A stretch of DNA of 64,000 nucleotides from Enterobacter cloacae subsp. cloacae ATCC 13047 (GCF_000025565.1 NC_014121.1:1860001-1924000); one strand, 5' to 3'. Shown: positions 23,885 through 33,264, counted from the stretch's first letter. The notes: generated from the sequence alone by a model not told the origin. Program-made: numbers and translations.

Positions 23885-26874
23885 TTCAGGTATACACTCC
23901 CGCTGTCGATCCAGTAGTGGCTACCGCTATGACGGCGATCGGCCAGGGTATTCAGTTTGAAGGTTAAGGCGTCTGGTGGGACAGGGGTTCCATCCTGCAG
24001 CCAGGCGTCGCTTAGCTCGAAAGATTCCGGGCCTTCGTGCTTGCTGCCTCCGCAGAGCTTAAGCCGCACGTTCAGCACGCCGTCGCCAGCAATCGCTTTG
24101 GCCAGTTCCGCCGAGTTGATACTCAGGGTGTACAGCGGCGTCGCCGGCCAGCGTGCGTTCGCCAGCTGGCGGAAGCCAAGCGTGACGTTCCCACGCAGCG
24201 GGAAATGCAAGCGGGCGTCGAGTTTTGCGCCAGGTTTATCCAGGTCGATATCCTGATACCAGACGTTCTCCTCACGCAGCGTGTTAACGGTGTTATCCAG
24301 CACGCCCAGATAGCGCACGGTGGAGTAGGCGCCAATATCGGCCGCCTTAAAGTTAAAGCGCGGCAGACGCAAATCGAGCGCCAGGCTGCAGAGCATGGCC
24401 CCCACGGCGGCGGTCGATTTCGGGTTGCCGATGCGACCCTGCTGGCTGAACGGATACCACTCATGAACCTGGTATTTATCCAGCCATACGATGCGATTGA
24501 CCGGCACGGGCTGGAGATGGCGGATCAGCGCCTGCACGCCCGGCAGGCACCCCGGACGACCAGTGATCAGCAAAATATCACAGCTGTAATGAGAGATCGC
24601 TTCGCACACCGCATGGAGCGGAGAGGCCAGCGTGAATTGACCTGCCAGCATCGCATCCTGCATTTCGCGGAAATTCACATGCAGCGGCACGGCAAACAGG
24701 TCGAAGGCTTCAGAGCCAGCAGGCAGGGCATGGTCGACAGCCTGCTGCAGGTAGTTCATCACGTTGCGGGTCGGCTTCTGCGGCAGCAGATCGCCAAAGG
24801 TGGCATGCAAACCGGCCAGCGGATCGTCAATGTCGCTGGATTCCCACGCGGCAAGGATCGCATGGCCGATCGGCATAAAGAGCTGAAGTGCGGTCTGCTG
24901 GCGCAATACCGCCTGGGTATCAATACGCCCGGAGTCACCGAACAACGACGCCATCAGCAGAGACGCGTCCGCAATGCCGGACTTCTGCAACTGCGTTTGC
25001 AGGGCTGGCAACACATAGCGCTGGATAACGTCCAGCAGCGTGTCGTCGCCAGCCACTTTAAACCCTTCGCGGAAGAGAAGTTGTGGCGTGATTTTTATGT
25101 TATTCCCGGAGCCGTCATCCAGCTGATAGTGGGTGATCGCCATATCTGTGGTGCCGCCGCCAATGTCGATAGAGGCGACGCGCAGCGCGCGACCCGGCTG
25201 GACACCAGGCTCGGGTTCACGATCCGGGCGGGCGAGGGAGGCGAAGAAGGCTTCCGTCTGACCACCAAAACGGGAGATCGCTTCGTTGTAAAGCCAGACC
25301 AGTTGCCCGCAGCTCGCTTCATCCCACTCCATCTGGATCTCAGGCACCGGCACCACGCTTTTATCCTGCTGCTTGCGGGTGGCAAAGTCTTCATCCTGCG
25401 GATGCCATCCCATCGCTTTCCAGACGATGGCAATCGCTTCAAACATGCGGCGACGGAAGATCTCGCGCTCCTGCTTCGGCATCGCCGAGGGCAGCGTGAG
25501 GATCAGCGTGCGCAGCTGGCGCGGAGACGCCGGGAAGCCCAGACGCAAGCGCGTGGCGACGCTGTTGATCTGGCCCAGCGCCTGTGCCAGCAGCTCGCAA
25601 AGCATATGGGTCATCAGGGTGCTGCGGCTGTACTGCGGGGAGAAAACCGGCAGACGCTCGTCCTGGGGCAGCGTAAACAGCGGTTCGCCGTCATCATTCA
25701 TCAGGTTCATCAGCGGGAACGCGGTTGCCAGCGGCTCGCGTTGGGTTTTGCTGTTCATCTGGCTGAAACGCCAGTCCTGCACCACCGGCGTCTCATCCCA
25801 CAGGTAGCGACGCGGGCTGGAGATACCGCTGTTACCTTCAGTCCCCAGACGCTGCATGGCCAGCTTACGCGCCTCATCGCCAACCCGGACAATAGAAGGC
25901 CAGACGAAGGCATCCTCGCGACCGCTTTCAACCGAGAAGTGCTGTTTGCCAAAGCGTGCTTCCGAGAACTCCAGGCGGCTGGTAAACAGGGGCTCATTGA
26001 GGAACTGCGGCTCGCTTAAAGAGCGCACCTGCAACTCGGCCGTCTGGCGCAGACCGTCGTTGGCGTCGCCGTGATCTTCAATAATCACGCCGCAGGTATG
26101 GGTGTTGCCCACGTCGAGGATCAAATCGACCGGAATGGCAGGCGTGCTGAGCGTATGGGTGACAAATTTGACTTCCGGCACAGTGAGCTGTTCACCAAGC
26201 ATGGTCAGCACATTCAGCCAGTGTGCCTGATACTCAAAGCTGCGCATGGCCTGCTGCAGATCGCGTTCTGAACGGTGTTCAACGTCCGAGGCGTACTGCG
26301 TGAACGCTTCGCGCAGCCAGCCATCTATCCACGTCTGGTCGAGGAAATTTTCTACTTCGGCATCGCGCCAGGCCAGCGCGAAGCGGGTCCCGTTAAGAAT
26401 ATCGTTTTCCACCGGCGACAGCGCGGAGGTGGCATGCTCCGCAATCTGGCTGTCGAGGGCGAGGGTGACGCGATGGGTGTTGCCTGCGGTGTCCGGCGTC
26501 TCCAGCTTGCGGACCTGAACGCGCGCCCAGTTGTCCGGGCCGTCAACAAAAGTACGCGGGGGATTGAAACGCAGGAACGGAACGGGGAGCCAGACGCCAT
26601 CCAGCACGGCCAGGGACTGATGCAGCGCGATGGTTGTCTCAGGCTTGACCACCTCAGGCTGGCCGCCGTCCGTGCCGGGCAGGGTATAACGCCCGTTAAC
26701 CAGGTCGAAATCAAGGCGCAAAAGCGGGCCGTTCGCGGTTTTACGCACGAAACGCCCGTTGCTGGCGGTGTCCTGCGGGGTCAGGCCGAAATCGAGGAAC
26801 TGCACACCGCTGTTGGCAATAAGCGTGACGCTCTGTTTATAGTCGCAAAGATTTACAAGCATAGGATCAGGCAC
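23881..26874 (-). CDS. srfB: SrfB family protein, actin/Hsp70-fold ATPase
   Basis: 997 residues, SrfB family. Three nucleotide-binding motifs of the actin/Hsp70/ParM superfamily are readable: phosphate-1 DVGNTHTCGV (254-263), phosphate-2 SIDIGGGTTDMA (568-579) and an adenosine-type motif LLITGRPGCLPGVQALI (about 768-783). Residues 1-250 are a separate N-terminal domain rich in beta strands, and the last 150 are another. This predicts an ATP-driven conformational or polymerising protein. No signal peptide or membrane span. It overlaps srfA by eight bases and srfC by four. The actin-like assignment is my reading of the motifs; the biological role is not established. Confidence 0.87.
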   Translation of the reverse strand: MPDPMLVNLCDYKQSVTLIANSGVQFLDFGLTPQDTASNGRFVRKTANGPLLRLDFDLVNGRYTLPGTDGGQPEVVKPETTIALHQSLAVLDGVWLPVPFLRFNPPRTFVDGPDNWARVQVRKLETPDTAGNTHRVTLALDSQIAEHATSALSPVENDILNGTRFALAWRDAEVENFLDQTWIDGWLREAFTQYASDVEHRSERDLQQAMRSFEYQAHWLNVLTMLGEQLTVPEVKFVTHTLSTPAIPVDLILDVGNTHTCGVIIEDHGDANDGLRQTAELQVRSLSEPQFLNEPLFTSRLEFSEARFGKQHFSVESGREDAFVWPSIVRVGDEARKLAMQRLGTEGNSGISSPRRYLWDETPVVQDWRFSQMNSKTQREPLATAFPLMNLMNDDGEPLFTLPQDERLPVFSPQYSRSTLMTHMLCELLAQALGQINSVATRLRLGFPASPRQLRTLILTLPSAMPKQEREIFRRRMFEAIAIVWKAMGWHPQDEDFATRKQQDKSVVPVPEIQMEWDEASCGQLVWLYNEAISRFGGQTEAFFASLARPDREPEPGVQPGRALRVASIDIGGGTTDMAITHYQLDDGSGNNIKITPQLLFREGFKVAGDDTLLDVIQRYVLPALQTQLQKSGIADASLLMASLFGDSGRIDTQAVLRQQTALQLFMPIGHAILAAWESSDIDDPLAGLHATFGDLLPQKPTRNVMNYLQQAVDHALPAGSEAFDLFAVPLHVNFREMQDAMLAGQFTLASPLHAVCEAISHYSCDILLITGRPGCLPGVQALIRHLQPVPVNRIVWLDKYQVHEWYPFSQQGRIGNPKSTAAVGAMLCSLALDLRLPRFNFKAADIGAYSTVRYLGVLDNTVNTLREENVWYQDIDLDKPGAKLDARLHFPLRGNVTLGFRQLANARWPATPLYTLSINSAELAKAIAGDGVLNVRLKLCGGSKHEGPESFELSDAWLQDGTPVPPDALTFKLNTLADRRHSGSHYWIDSGSVYLK

Positions 26875-28213
26875 CTGCTTTCTTAAACGTCAGTGGAACG
26901 ACGGTTTTTGCATCATAACGGGCATTGCATTCGGCGACATCGCTGGTGCCTGCTTTACAGGAGACTTCCGGCATCGGGTAGCGGGAACCGTCTGTGCAGC
27001 GTGCATTGCCGCGACTCTTAATCATCAGCTCGCCATTGCTGTGCAGGCCGGAGAAAACCTCTACGCGGCACACAACGTTATCGCCATGCACAACACGGGC
27101 GAAGCCTTTGTTGTTCTGGATCTGATAGCGCAGTGACGGCGGTTTGCCGGTCACCGGATCTTTTACGTCAAGAATGGCGCGCCAGGTGCCGTTCAGGAAA
27201 CGCGTCGAGCCCGCTTTGACCTGACCGGCCTCCATGACCATGGCATCTTTCGGGATCGCGGCAATCACCACCGGGGCAGACACCGGAGCGGGATCGGGTT
27301 CCTTCGCTTTACTCTCTACCACCTCAGCCTGATGCAGCGGCAGGTTCATCGCCAGTGGTTCAACCGCTTTAATCGGTTTTGGGGCAATCGCCACGGGTTG
27401 CGGTGCCGGGGCGGCTGCTGGCGCGGGCTCTGCCGAAGGGGCGAGTTTTGGCCACAGCAGCGGGGCGGCAATGGCGGCAACGATCACAGCGGCAACCGGC
27501 AGCGACCATAAGGGCACGCGACGCTTTTTCACGACGGGCGCAGGAGCAGGCTCTTCAACAGGCGGCGCAACGGCGGGTGCGGGCTCAGGCTCATACAGCG
27601 CTTCAGGCGTAATGCGCACAACCGTGGCCGGGGCGATCAAAGGTTCGTCAGCGTGTTCAAAGGTGACGGCCGGGGTCGGTTCTGGTTCCGGTTCAGGATC
27701 TTCAATCACCACCGGCGCGGGCTCAGGGATCAGCGATTCGCGCAGGCAGTCGAGTACGTCATCGCGTGCATTTTCGTTCAGGTTTACAAATCCCCAGAAC
27801 GCAATGACCGGTTTACCGTCGACCAGATAAAGGAAATTTTCGCTCGGGAACTGGAAGGCTTTCGACAGCAAGGAACCAAAAAGCTGTTGTGCGGTTTTAG
27901 GCGACTGGAGGCATTTCTTACTCAGCGATTCAACGCTGGCAAGGGTATTTTCCAGATAGCGTAGGGCGCGAAAACGGTCATCTTCATTGGCCGTTTTCCA
28001 GCTGGTGACGCTACCTTCCACCGGGGAGTACCAGTCCACGCGGTCACCGCCGTCGTTGACCTGCGGAATGGCCAGACAGTCGACAATGGCCTGCTGTTTG
28101 CGCAACCGGAGTGCTTCACGTATTTGCAACGCTGATTCAAAAACGGCTTGTCCGCCGCCGCCAACGGCCTGAAAATCATCCAGATTACCGCTGCGTAAAA
28201 GAGTTTTTGCCAC
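26867..28213 (-). CDS. srfA: SrfA family protein, single-span membrane anchor
   Basis: 448 residues. An N-terminal cytoplasmic domain (1-160) is followed by an acidic Pro-Glu-Ala linker (160-228), a basic stop KKRR, one transmembrane helix (about 231-254), a second Pro-Ala linker and a periplasmic C-terminal domain (about 320-448) with cysteines (VVCRVEVF, ARCTDG, EVSCKAG, AECNA) fit for disulfides. The plan is that of a type II membrane protein linking cytoplasm to periplasm or cell wall. First gene of the srfABC operon. Its partners are SrfB and SrfC; function unknown. Confidence 0.83.
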   Translation of the reverse strand: MAKTLLRSGNLDDFQAVGGGGQAVFESALQIREALRLRKQQAIVDCLAIPQVNDGGDRVDWYSPVEGSVTSWKTANEDDRFRALRYLENTLASVESLSKKCLQSPKTAQQLFGSLLSKAFQFPSENFLYLVDGKPVIAFWGFVNLNENARDDVLDCLRESLIPEPAPVVIEDPEPEPEPTPAVTFEHADEPLIAPATVVRITPEALYEPEPAPAVAPPVEEPAPAPVVKKRRVPLWSLPVAAVIVAAIAAPLLWPKLAPSAEPAPAAAPAPQPVAIAPKPIKAVEPLAMNLPLHQAEVVESKAKEPDPAPVSAPVVIAAIPKDAMVMEAGQVKAGSTRFLNGTWRAILDVKDPVTGKPPSLRYQIQNNKGFARVVHGDNVVCRVEVFSGLHSNGELMIKSRGNARCTDGSRYPMPEVSCKAGTSDVAECNARYDAKTVVPLTFKKAGA

Positions 28214-28496
28214 GATTTGATCCCATATACTTCTTCACACCGTTACTTTAACGAAACCGGAAAGCAAACAAACGGAGGAAGAGACGCTAAAAGCGCCGAT
28301 TTCTTGCGGCATAGATCGTGACGGTTGTGCTTGACGGATAATGGAACTTAAGACAAATCACCTTTTTCGGCACTGGCTGTAAAACCAGCGAAAAACGCGG
28401 CTTTAGAATAACCTGATAGTGTTTCGTTATTTGCCAGCTTATAGCGGCTGTGCTGTTATTACTGTCCTATATAATAAAACTGTCAGGGTTATAACC

Positions 28497-30095
28497 ATGT
28501 CTACAGGGAAAACACTACTCGCCCTTGCGCTGAGCGCTATTTTACCAGCCGGTGCCGCATGGGCGGCAAACAACGACACCCTTATTTACTGTTCTGAAGC
28601 GTCCCCCGAGTCGTTCAACCCGCAAATTGCCAGCTCAGGCCCGTCATTCGTCGCCAGCTCTCAGGTACTCTATAACCGCCTGATGAATTTCGACCCGGTG
28701 AAAAACACCCCGGTTCCGTCTCTGGCGGAATCCTGGACGATTTGACCCGACGGAAAGACCTATACCTTTACGCTGCGTAAAGGGGGGAAGTTCAACAGCA
28801 ACAAATACTTCAAACCGACGCGTGACTTTAATGCCGATGACGTTATTTTCTCGGTCATGCGTCAGAAAGACCCTAAACATCCGTATCACAATGTGTCGCA
28901 GGGCAATTACGAATACTTTAACGACGTCGGCCTCGATAAGCTGATTCAGGACGTTAAAAAGGTCGATGATTATCATGTTCAGTTCACCCTCAGTGAACCG
29001 AACGCCGCTTTCCTGGCCGACTGGGGCATGGATTTTGCCTCCATTTTGTCTGCCGAATATGCGGATGCGATGCTGAAAAAAGGCACGCCTGAGAACGTCG
29101 ATACCTGGCCAATCGGAACCGGCCCCTATGTACTCCAGCAGTACAAGGTGGACTCTCTGATCCGCTATGTGGCTAACCCGAACTACTGGGAAGGCCCGGT
29201 CCCGACCAAACACCTGATCTTCTCCATCACGCCAAACGTGGAGACTCGTCTGGCGAAACTGCAAACCAATGAGTGCCAGATCATTCCTGCGCCATCTCCG
29301 GTGCAGTTTGACGTCATTAAGAACAACAAAGACCTGACGCTGCACTCCGTCGATGCGCTGAACGTGGGGTATCTGGCGTTCAATACCGAGAAAAAACCGT
29401 TTGATAACGTGCTGGTGCGCCAGGCGCTGAACTACGCCACCGACAAAAAGGCCATCGTTAACGCCGTCTTTATGGGCTCCGGTACGGTCGCGAAATCTCC
29501 AATTCCGCCAAATATGATGGGCTTTAATAAAGATCTGAAGGATTACAGCTACGACCCGGAAAAAGCGAAAGCCCTGCTGAAGCAGGCCGGACTGGAGAAG
29601 GGCGTGGAGGTCACGCTGTGGTCAATGCCGGTACAGCGTCCGTACAACCCGAACTCCCGCCGTATTGCCGAGATGATCCAGAGCGACTGGGCGAAAGTGG
29701 GCGTGAAGGCCAAAATCGTCTCTTACGAGTGGGGAGAGTATCTTTCCGGAATGCGTAAAGGCGAGCATGACTCCGCGCTGTTCGGCTGGATGTCGGACAA
29801 CGGCGATCCGGATAACTTTGCCGATGTGCTGCTGGGCTGCAATAGCATCAAAACCGGCTCCAACGCTGCGCGCTGGTGTAATAAGGATTATGATGCCCTG
29901 GTGCAGAAAGCCAAACTGACCAGCAACCCGGACGATCGTGCGAAGCTGTATAGCCAGGCGCAGGAGATTTTCTATCAGCAGGCGCCGTGGATTGCGCTGG
30001 CAAACGGCAAAACGTTCTATGCTACCCGCAGCAACGTCACGGGTTACAGCGTGAGCCTGATGGGCAGTGATTTCTCAAAAGCGAAGCTGAACTAA
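28497..30095 (+). pseudogene. DppA-like peptide-binding protein with internal TGA stop
   Basis: From ATG 28497 the frame spans 532 codons, the length of DppA (535), with signal peptide MSTGKTLLALALSAILPAGAAWA and family motifs LIYCSEASPESFNPQ, LAESWTI, PIGTGPYVLQQY, PVQRPYNPNSRRIAEMIQSDW and GDNGDPDNF. Codon 83 is TGA (28743-28745) where relatives have Ser before the DGKTYTF segment; one base change from TCA would restore it. Everything downstream is open and well conserved, so the loss is recent or a sequence error. It is a stand-alone binding protein without permeases, likely feeding the dpp or opp permeases. Translation restart at ATG 28857 would lack a signal peptide. Confidence 0.85.
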
Positions 30096-30105
30096 GCATT
30101 TTATC

Positions 30106-30176
30106 GCCGGGTGGCGGCTACGCCTTACCCGGCCTACTCATGCCTCGTAGACCCGGTAAGCGCAGCGCCACCGGGC
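30106..30176. repeat. BIME (two inverted REP units)
   Basis: GCCGGGTGGCGGC...CCGGCC at 30106-30133 and an inverted unit at 30150-30176. It marks the join between the dppA-like gene and the conserved ydcYZ-mnaT block. Confidence 0.85.
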
Positions 30177-30194
30177 AAATGCAAAGGAGTGACA

Positions 30195-30428
30195 ATGTCA
30201 CATTTAAACGAAGTTATCGCCCGTGTGGATGCCGCGATTGACGAAAGCGTCATTGCGCATATGAACGAACTGCTGATTGAACTGAGCGATGATGCTGAGC
30301 TGAGCCGCGAAGAACGCTATACCCAGCAGCAGCGCCTGCGTACCGCGATTTCGCACCACGGTAAGCAGCATAAAGAAGAGATGGAGGCGCGCCAGGAGCA
30401 GCTCACTAAAGGCGGCGTTATTCTGTAA
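30195..30428 (+). CDS. ydcY: Conserved small protein YdcY (DUF2526)
   Basis: 77 residues from MSHLNEVIARVDAAIDESVIAHMNE, the length of E. coli YdcY and nearly the same sequence. Mostly helical, charged, cytoplasmic; function unknown. The ATG at 30195 has an AAAGGAG Shine-Dalgarno seven bases away; longer frames run back into the REP and are not real. In E. coli it follows ortT directly. It is convergent with ydcZ, three bases between stops. Confidence 0.88.
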   Translation: MSHLNEVIARVDAAIDESVIAHMNELLIELSDDAELSREERYTQQQRLRTAISHHGKQHKEEMEARQEQLTKGGVIL

Positions 30429-30431
30429 TGT

Positions 30432-30881
30432 TCAAAACTGGCGTCGGGCCACCAGCCACGCGCCCACCACCAGCATTATTGCACCGCACACCGGGCCGAT
30501 CAGCGCCCGCAGCGGGATGCCATGACTTTTTAGCACGTCCATTATCAGCCCGCCGATGAGCTGGCTTGCCACCAGCACGGCGATGGTTGTCGCCGCGCCA
30601 ACATTCTGGTAACCGCTGATGCTGGCAAAAACAAAAAATGAACCCAGCAACCCGGGGATCAACGTCCACCAGCGTACCGTGGATGCCAGCTCGCTAAACC
30701 CCGCGACCCCTTGTTTAAACAGCAGAATGCTGACAAACAACACAATGCCGACCAGCGAGTTCAGCAGCATCGCAATGAGTATGGTGGAGGAGGACTGGGT
30801 GATGCGCACCATCAGGGTATTTTGCACCACCAGGCCAATGCCCGCCGCCACCAGAAAAGCCAGCGTCAGTGATTGGTTCAT
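30432..30881 (-). CDS. ydcZ: DMT-superfamily membrane protein YdcZ
   Basis: 149 residues with five predicted spans, close to E. coli YdcZ (DUF606). Half-size DMT-like transporters of this type act as dimers; substrate unknown. Its start overlaps the mnaT stop by four bases (ATGA), so it is co-transcribed with mnaT. Confidence 0.9.
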   Translation of the reverse strand: MNQSLTLAFLVAAGIGLVVQNTLMVRITQSSSTILIAMLLNSLVGIVLFVSILLFKQGVAGFSELASTVRWWTLIPGLLGSFFVFASISGYQNVGAATTIAVLVASQLIGGLIMDVLKSHGIPLRALIGPVCGAIMLVVGAWLVARRQF

Positions 30882-31396
30882 TTAATCGCATCCGGATCGC
30901 TGCGCTCATCAAGCTGCAGTTGCATAAAGGTTAAGTCCAGCCAGCGGCCAAATTTGGTGCCCACCTGCGGCATCTGACCCGTTGTAACAAAGCCAAGCGT
31001 CTGATGAAGATGGATAGAGGCGTGGTTCTGCGCTTCAATCCCCGCCACCATCACATGCTTGCCGATGTCACGGGCTTCAATAATCAACGCCTTCATCAGC
31101 ATACGGCCAATGCCTTTGCCCTGGTGATCCGGGTGGACGTAAACCGAGTGCTCTACCGTATGACGAAAACCGTCAAAGGCGCGCCAGTCACCGAAGGAGG
31201 CGTAGCCGGTGATGATGCCATTCTCTTCGCTTACCAGCACCGGATAACCTGCGAGGGTGCGGGCCTCAAACCATGCGATACGGTTATCAGTATCGACCGT
31301 GGTATCGTTCCAGATCGCGGCGGTGTGCAGCACCGCGTGGTTGTAAATTTCACCAATAGCGGCGCAGTCTTCTTTGCAGGCATGACGAACGATCAT
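30878..31396 (-). CDS. mnaT: L-amino acid (methionine) N-acyltransferase MnaT
   Basis: 172-residue GNAT enzyme (formerly YncA). Acetyl-CoA loop HPDHQGKGIGRMLM near residue 100, N-terminal MIVRHACKEDCAAIGEIYNHAVL. E. coli MnaT acetylates methionine and analogues such as methionine sulfone and sulfoximine, detoxifying them. It is divergent from the cupin regulator at 31547 and forms an operon with ydcZ. Confidence 0.92.
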   Translation of the reverse strand: MIVRHACKEDCAAIGEIYNHAVLHTAAIWNDTTVDTDNRIAWFEARTLAGYPVLVSEENGIITGYASFGDWRAFDGFRHTVEHSVYVHPDHQGKGIGRMLMKALIIEARDIGKHVMVAGIEAQNHASIHLHQTLGFVTTGQMPQVGTKFGRWLDLTFMQLQLDERSDPDAIK

Positions 31397-31524
31397 GATG
31401 GAACCCCTGAATGTGTTGTTTACTATGTTATTACGTTATTGCTACGATATTACACAACAACCCGGACAGATGGCTACGGTATAAGCCCGATTTTTTTGTT
31501 ATTAAAACCTCATTGAAATACCGT

Positions 31525-31542
31525 TCATACACTATAGTATGA
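31525..31542 (+). promoter_or_regulatory. Palindromic operator over the -10 of the cupin regulator gene
   Basis: TCATAC-N6-GTATGA is a perfect inverted repeat whose centre contains TATAGT (31533-31538), a plausible -10. A protein bound here would block transcription, suggesting autorepression by the XRE-cupin protein. Transcription would begin near 31545, almost at the first ATG. Confidence 0.5.
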
Positions 31543-31546
31543 CGTC

Positions 31547-32122
31547 ATGAACACCATAACAGACACGATGAATCAACGGATTAGCGCAAGAATTCGCCTT
31601 GAACGCGAATCACGCGGATGGTCGCTGAGCGAACTCGCCGATCGGGCAGGCGTCTCGCGCGCCATGATCCACAAAATTGAGCGCGGCGACAGCAGCCCGA
31701 CGGCAACACTGCTTGCGCGCTTATCCGGCGCGTTCGGTATCAGCATGTCAACGCTGATAGCAAGAGCGGAGATGCAGGAGGGTAAACTGCTGCGCCTTGC
31801 TAACCAGCCCGTCTGGCGCGATCCGCAAACCCATTACCTGCGCCGCCACGTTTCACCGCGTACCGATTTGCCCATCGATCTTGTCCAGGTTGAACTGCCC
31901 GCCGGAAGCGATGTGCCGATGCCCGCATCGTCCTATGCGCTGGCCCGCCAGCTGATCTGGCTGCAGTCCGGGGAGCTGGTCTTTCAGGAAGGCGACACCC
32001 GCCACGAAATGCAGGCCGGGGATTGTCTGGAGCTCGGGCCGCCCAATGACTGTCGGTTCATTAACGAAACCAATGAACCCTGCGTCTATCTGGTGGTTCG
32101 TCTTAACCAGTCTGGCTCGTAA
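31547..32122 (+). CDS. XRE-family regulator with C-terminal cupin
   Basis: 191 residues. The N-terminal HTH_3 domain (residues 10-70: SARIRLERESRGWSLSELADRAGVSRAMIHKIERG) is joined to a cupin domain (about 105-185, LIWLQSGELVFQEGDTRHEMQAGDCLELGPP). Such proteins sense small ligands and usually repress a nearby gene. It is divergent from mnaT and 66 bases upstream of curA, so either could be its target. Start is uncertain: ATG 31547 would give an almost leaderless message, while ATG 31568 (MNQRISARI) removes seven residues ahead of the HTH. Not present at this place in K-12. Confidence 0.82.
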   Translation: MNTITDTMNQRISARIRLERESRGWSLSELADRAGVSRAMIHKIERGDSSPTATLLARLSGAFGISMSTLIARAEMQEGKLLRLANQPVWRDPQTHYLRRHVSPRTDLPIDLVQVELPAGSDVPMPASSYALARQLIWLQSGELVFQEGDTRHEMQAGDCLELGPPNDCRFINETNEPCVYLVVRLNQSGS

Positions 32123-32187
32123 TGTTAAGGCGCTCAGGCGGATCATGAGCCAGGATCAATGGACATCTGTACCATAAGGAGTCTCTG

Positions 32188-33228
32188 ATGAATCAATCTG
32201 TTTCGCAAAATCGTCGCTGGGTACTGGCTTCGCGTCCACACGGCGCGCCGGTCGCGGATAACTTTCGTCTCGAAGAGCAGCCGGTTCCGGTACCGGCGGC
32301 AGGAGAAGTTCTGCTGCGTACGATCTGGCTTTCGCTTGACCCGTACATGCGCGGCCGCATGAGCGATGCGCCATCCTATTCACCGCCGGTTGAAATTGGT
32401 GCGGTGATGGTCGGCGGAACGGTCAGTCGCGTTGAGCAGTCCAGTCATCCGGATTTTAAAGCAGGGGAATGGGTGCTGGGATACAGCGGCTGGCAGGAGT
32501 ACGACCTCTCTGACGGCAGTGGTCTGGTCAAACTGGGCGAAAATCCCTCCCATCCTTCCTGGGCGCTGGGCGTTATGGGAATGCCGGGCTTTACTGCCTA
32601 CATGGGGCTGCTGGATATCGGGCAACCCAAAGCGGGTGAGACCCTGGTGGTTGCCGCGGCAACGGGGCCCGTAGGTGCGACGGTTGGGCAAATTGGTAAA
32701 ATCAAAGGCTGCCGGGTCATCGGTGTGGCCGGAGGCGCAGAGAAATGCCGCCATGCCGTTGAGGTGCTGGGCTTTGACCAGTGTCTGGATCATCATGCCG
32801 ATGATTTTGCCACGCAGCTTCAGAACGCCTGCCCGAACGGTATTGATATCTATTATGAAAACGTTGGCGGTAAGGTCTTTGACGCCGTGCTCCCGCTGCT
32901 CAATACCTCCGCGCGGGTGCCGGTATGTGGTCTGGTGAGCGGCTACAATGCCACCGGTCTGCCTGAGGGGCCGGATCGTTTGCCGCTGTTAATGGGCACC
33001 ATCCTGAAAAAACGCATTCGTATGCAGGGCTTTATCATCGGCCAGGATTACGGACACCGCATTAAAGAGTTCCAGGAAGAGATGGGGCGCTGGGTGCAGG
33101 AGGGTAAAATCCACTATCGTGAACAGGTGACCGACGGGCTGGAAAACGCACCGGATGCGCTGATTGGCCTTCTGGAAGGCAAAAACTTTGGCAAAGTCGT
33201 GATTCGCGTCGCGGCAGACAATAAATAA
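32188..33228 (+). CDS. curA: NADPH-dependent curcumin/alkenal reductase CurA
   Basis: 346 residues of the zinc-free medium-chain reductase family (YncB/CurA; E. coli 345). It uses NADPH to reduce the C=C bond of enones such as curcumin. N-terminal NRRWVLASRPHGAP, the region DPYMRGRMSD, Rossmann segment VVAAATGPVGATVGQIGKIKG near residue 155 and IDIYYENVGGKVFDAVL are typical. Shine-Dalgarno AAGGAG is ten bases before the ATG. It has a strong terminator eight bases after the stop. Confidence 0.92.
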   Translation: MNQSVSQNRRWVLASRPHGAPVADNFRLEEQPVPVPAAGEVLLRTIWLSLDPYMRGRMSDAPSYSPPVEIGAVMVGGTVSRVEQSSHPDFKAGEWVLGYSGWQEYDLSDGSGLVKLGENPSHPSWALGVMGMPGFTAYMGLLDIGQPKAGETLVVAAATGPVGATVGQIGKIKGCRVIGVAGGAEKCRHAVEVLGFDQCLDHHADDFATQLQNACPNGIDIYYENVGGKVFDAVLPLLNTSARVPVCGLVSGYNATGLPEGPDRLPLLMGTILKKRIRMQGFIIGQDYGHRIKEFQEEMGRWVQEGKIHYREQVTDGLENAPDALIGLLEGKNFGKVVIRVAADNK

Positions 33229-33235
33229 ACAAGAT

Positions 33236-33264
33236 TATGGCGGGGTAACCCGCCATATTTATTT
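33236..33264 (+). terminator. Terminator of curA
   Basis: Stem TATGGCGGG / CCCGCCATA with GTAA loop, followed by TTTATTT. Confidence 0.8.

Noticed and set aside
24037..26019. Long plus-strand open frame (660 codons) opposite srfB
   Set aside because: It is the antisense shadow of srfB, whose motifs and operon overlaps are clear; the plus-strand product is Arg/His/Gln-rich with no motif.
28743..28745. Selenocysteine at the in-frame TGA of the dppA-like gene
   Set aside because: The family has Ser here, the site is not catalytic, and no convincing SECIS-like hairpin follows the TGA.
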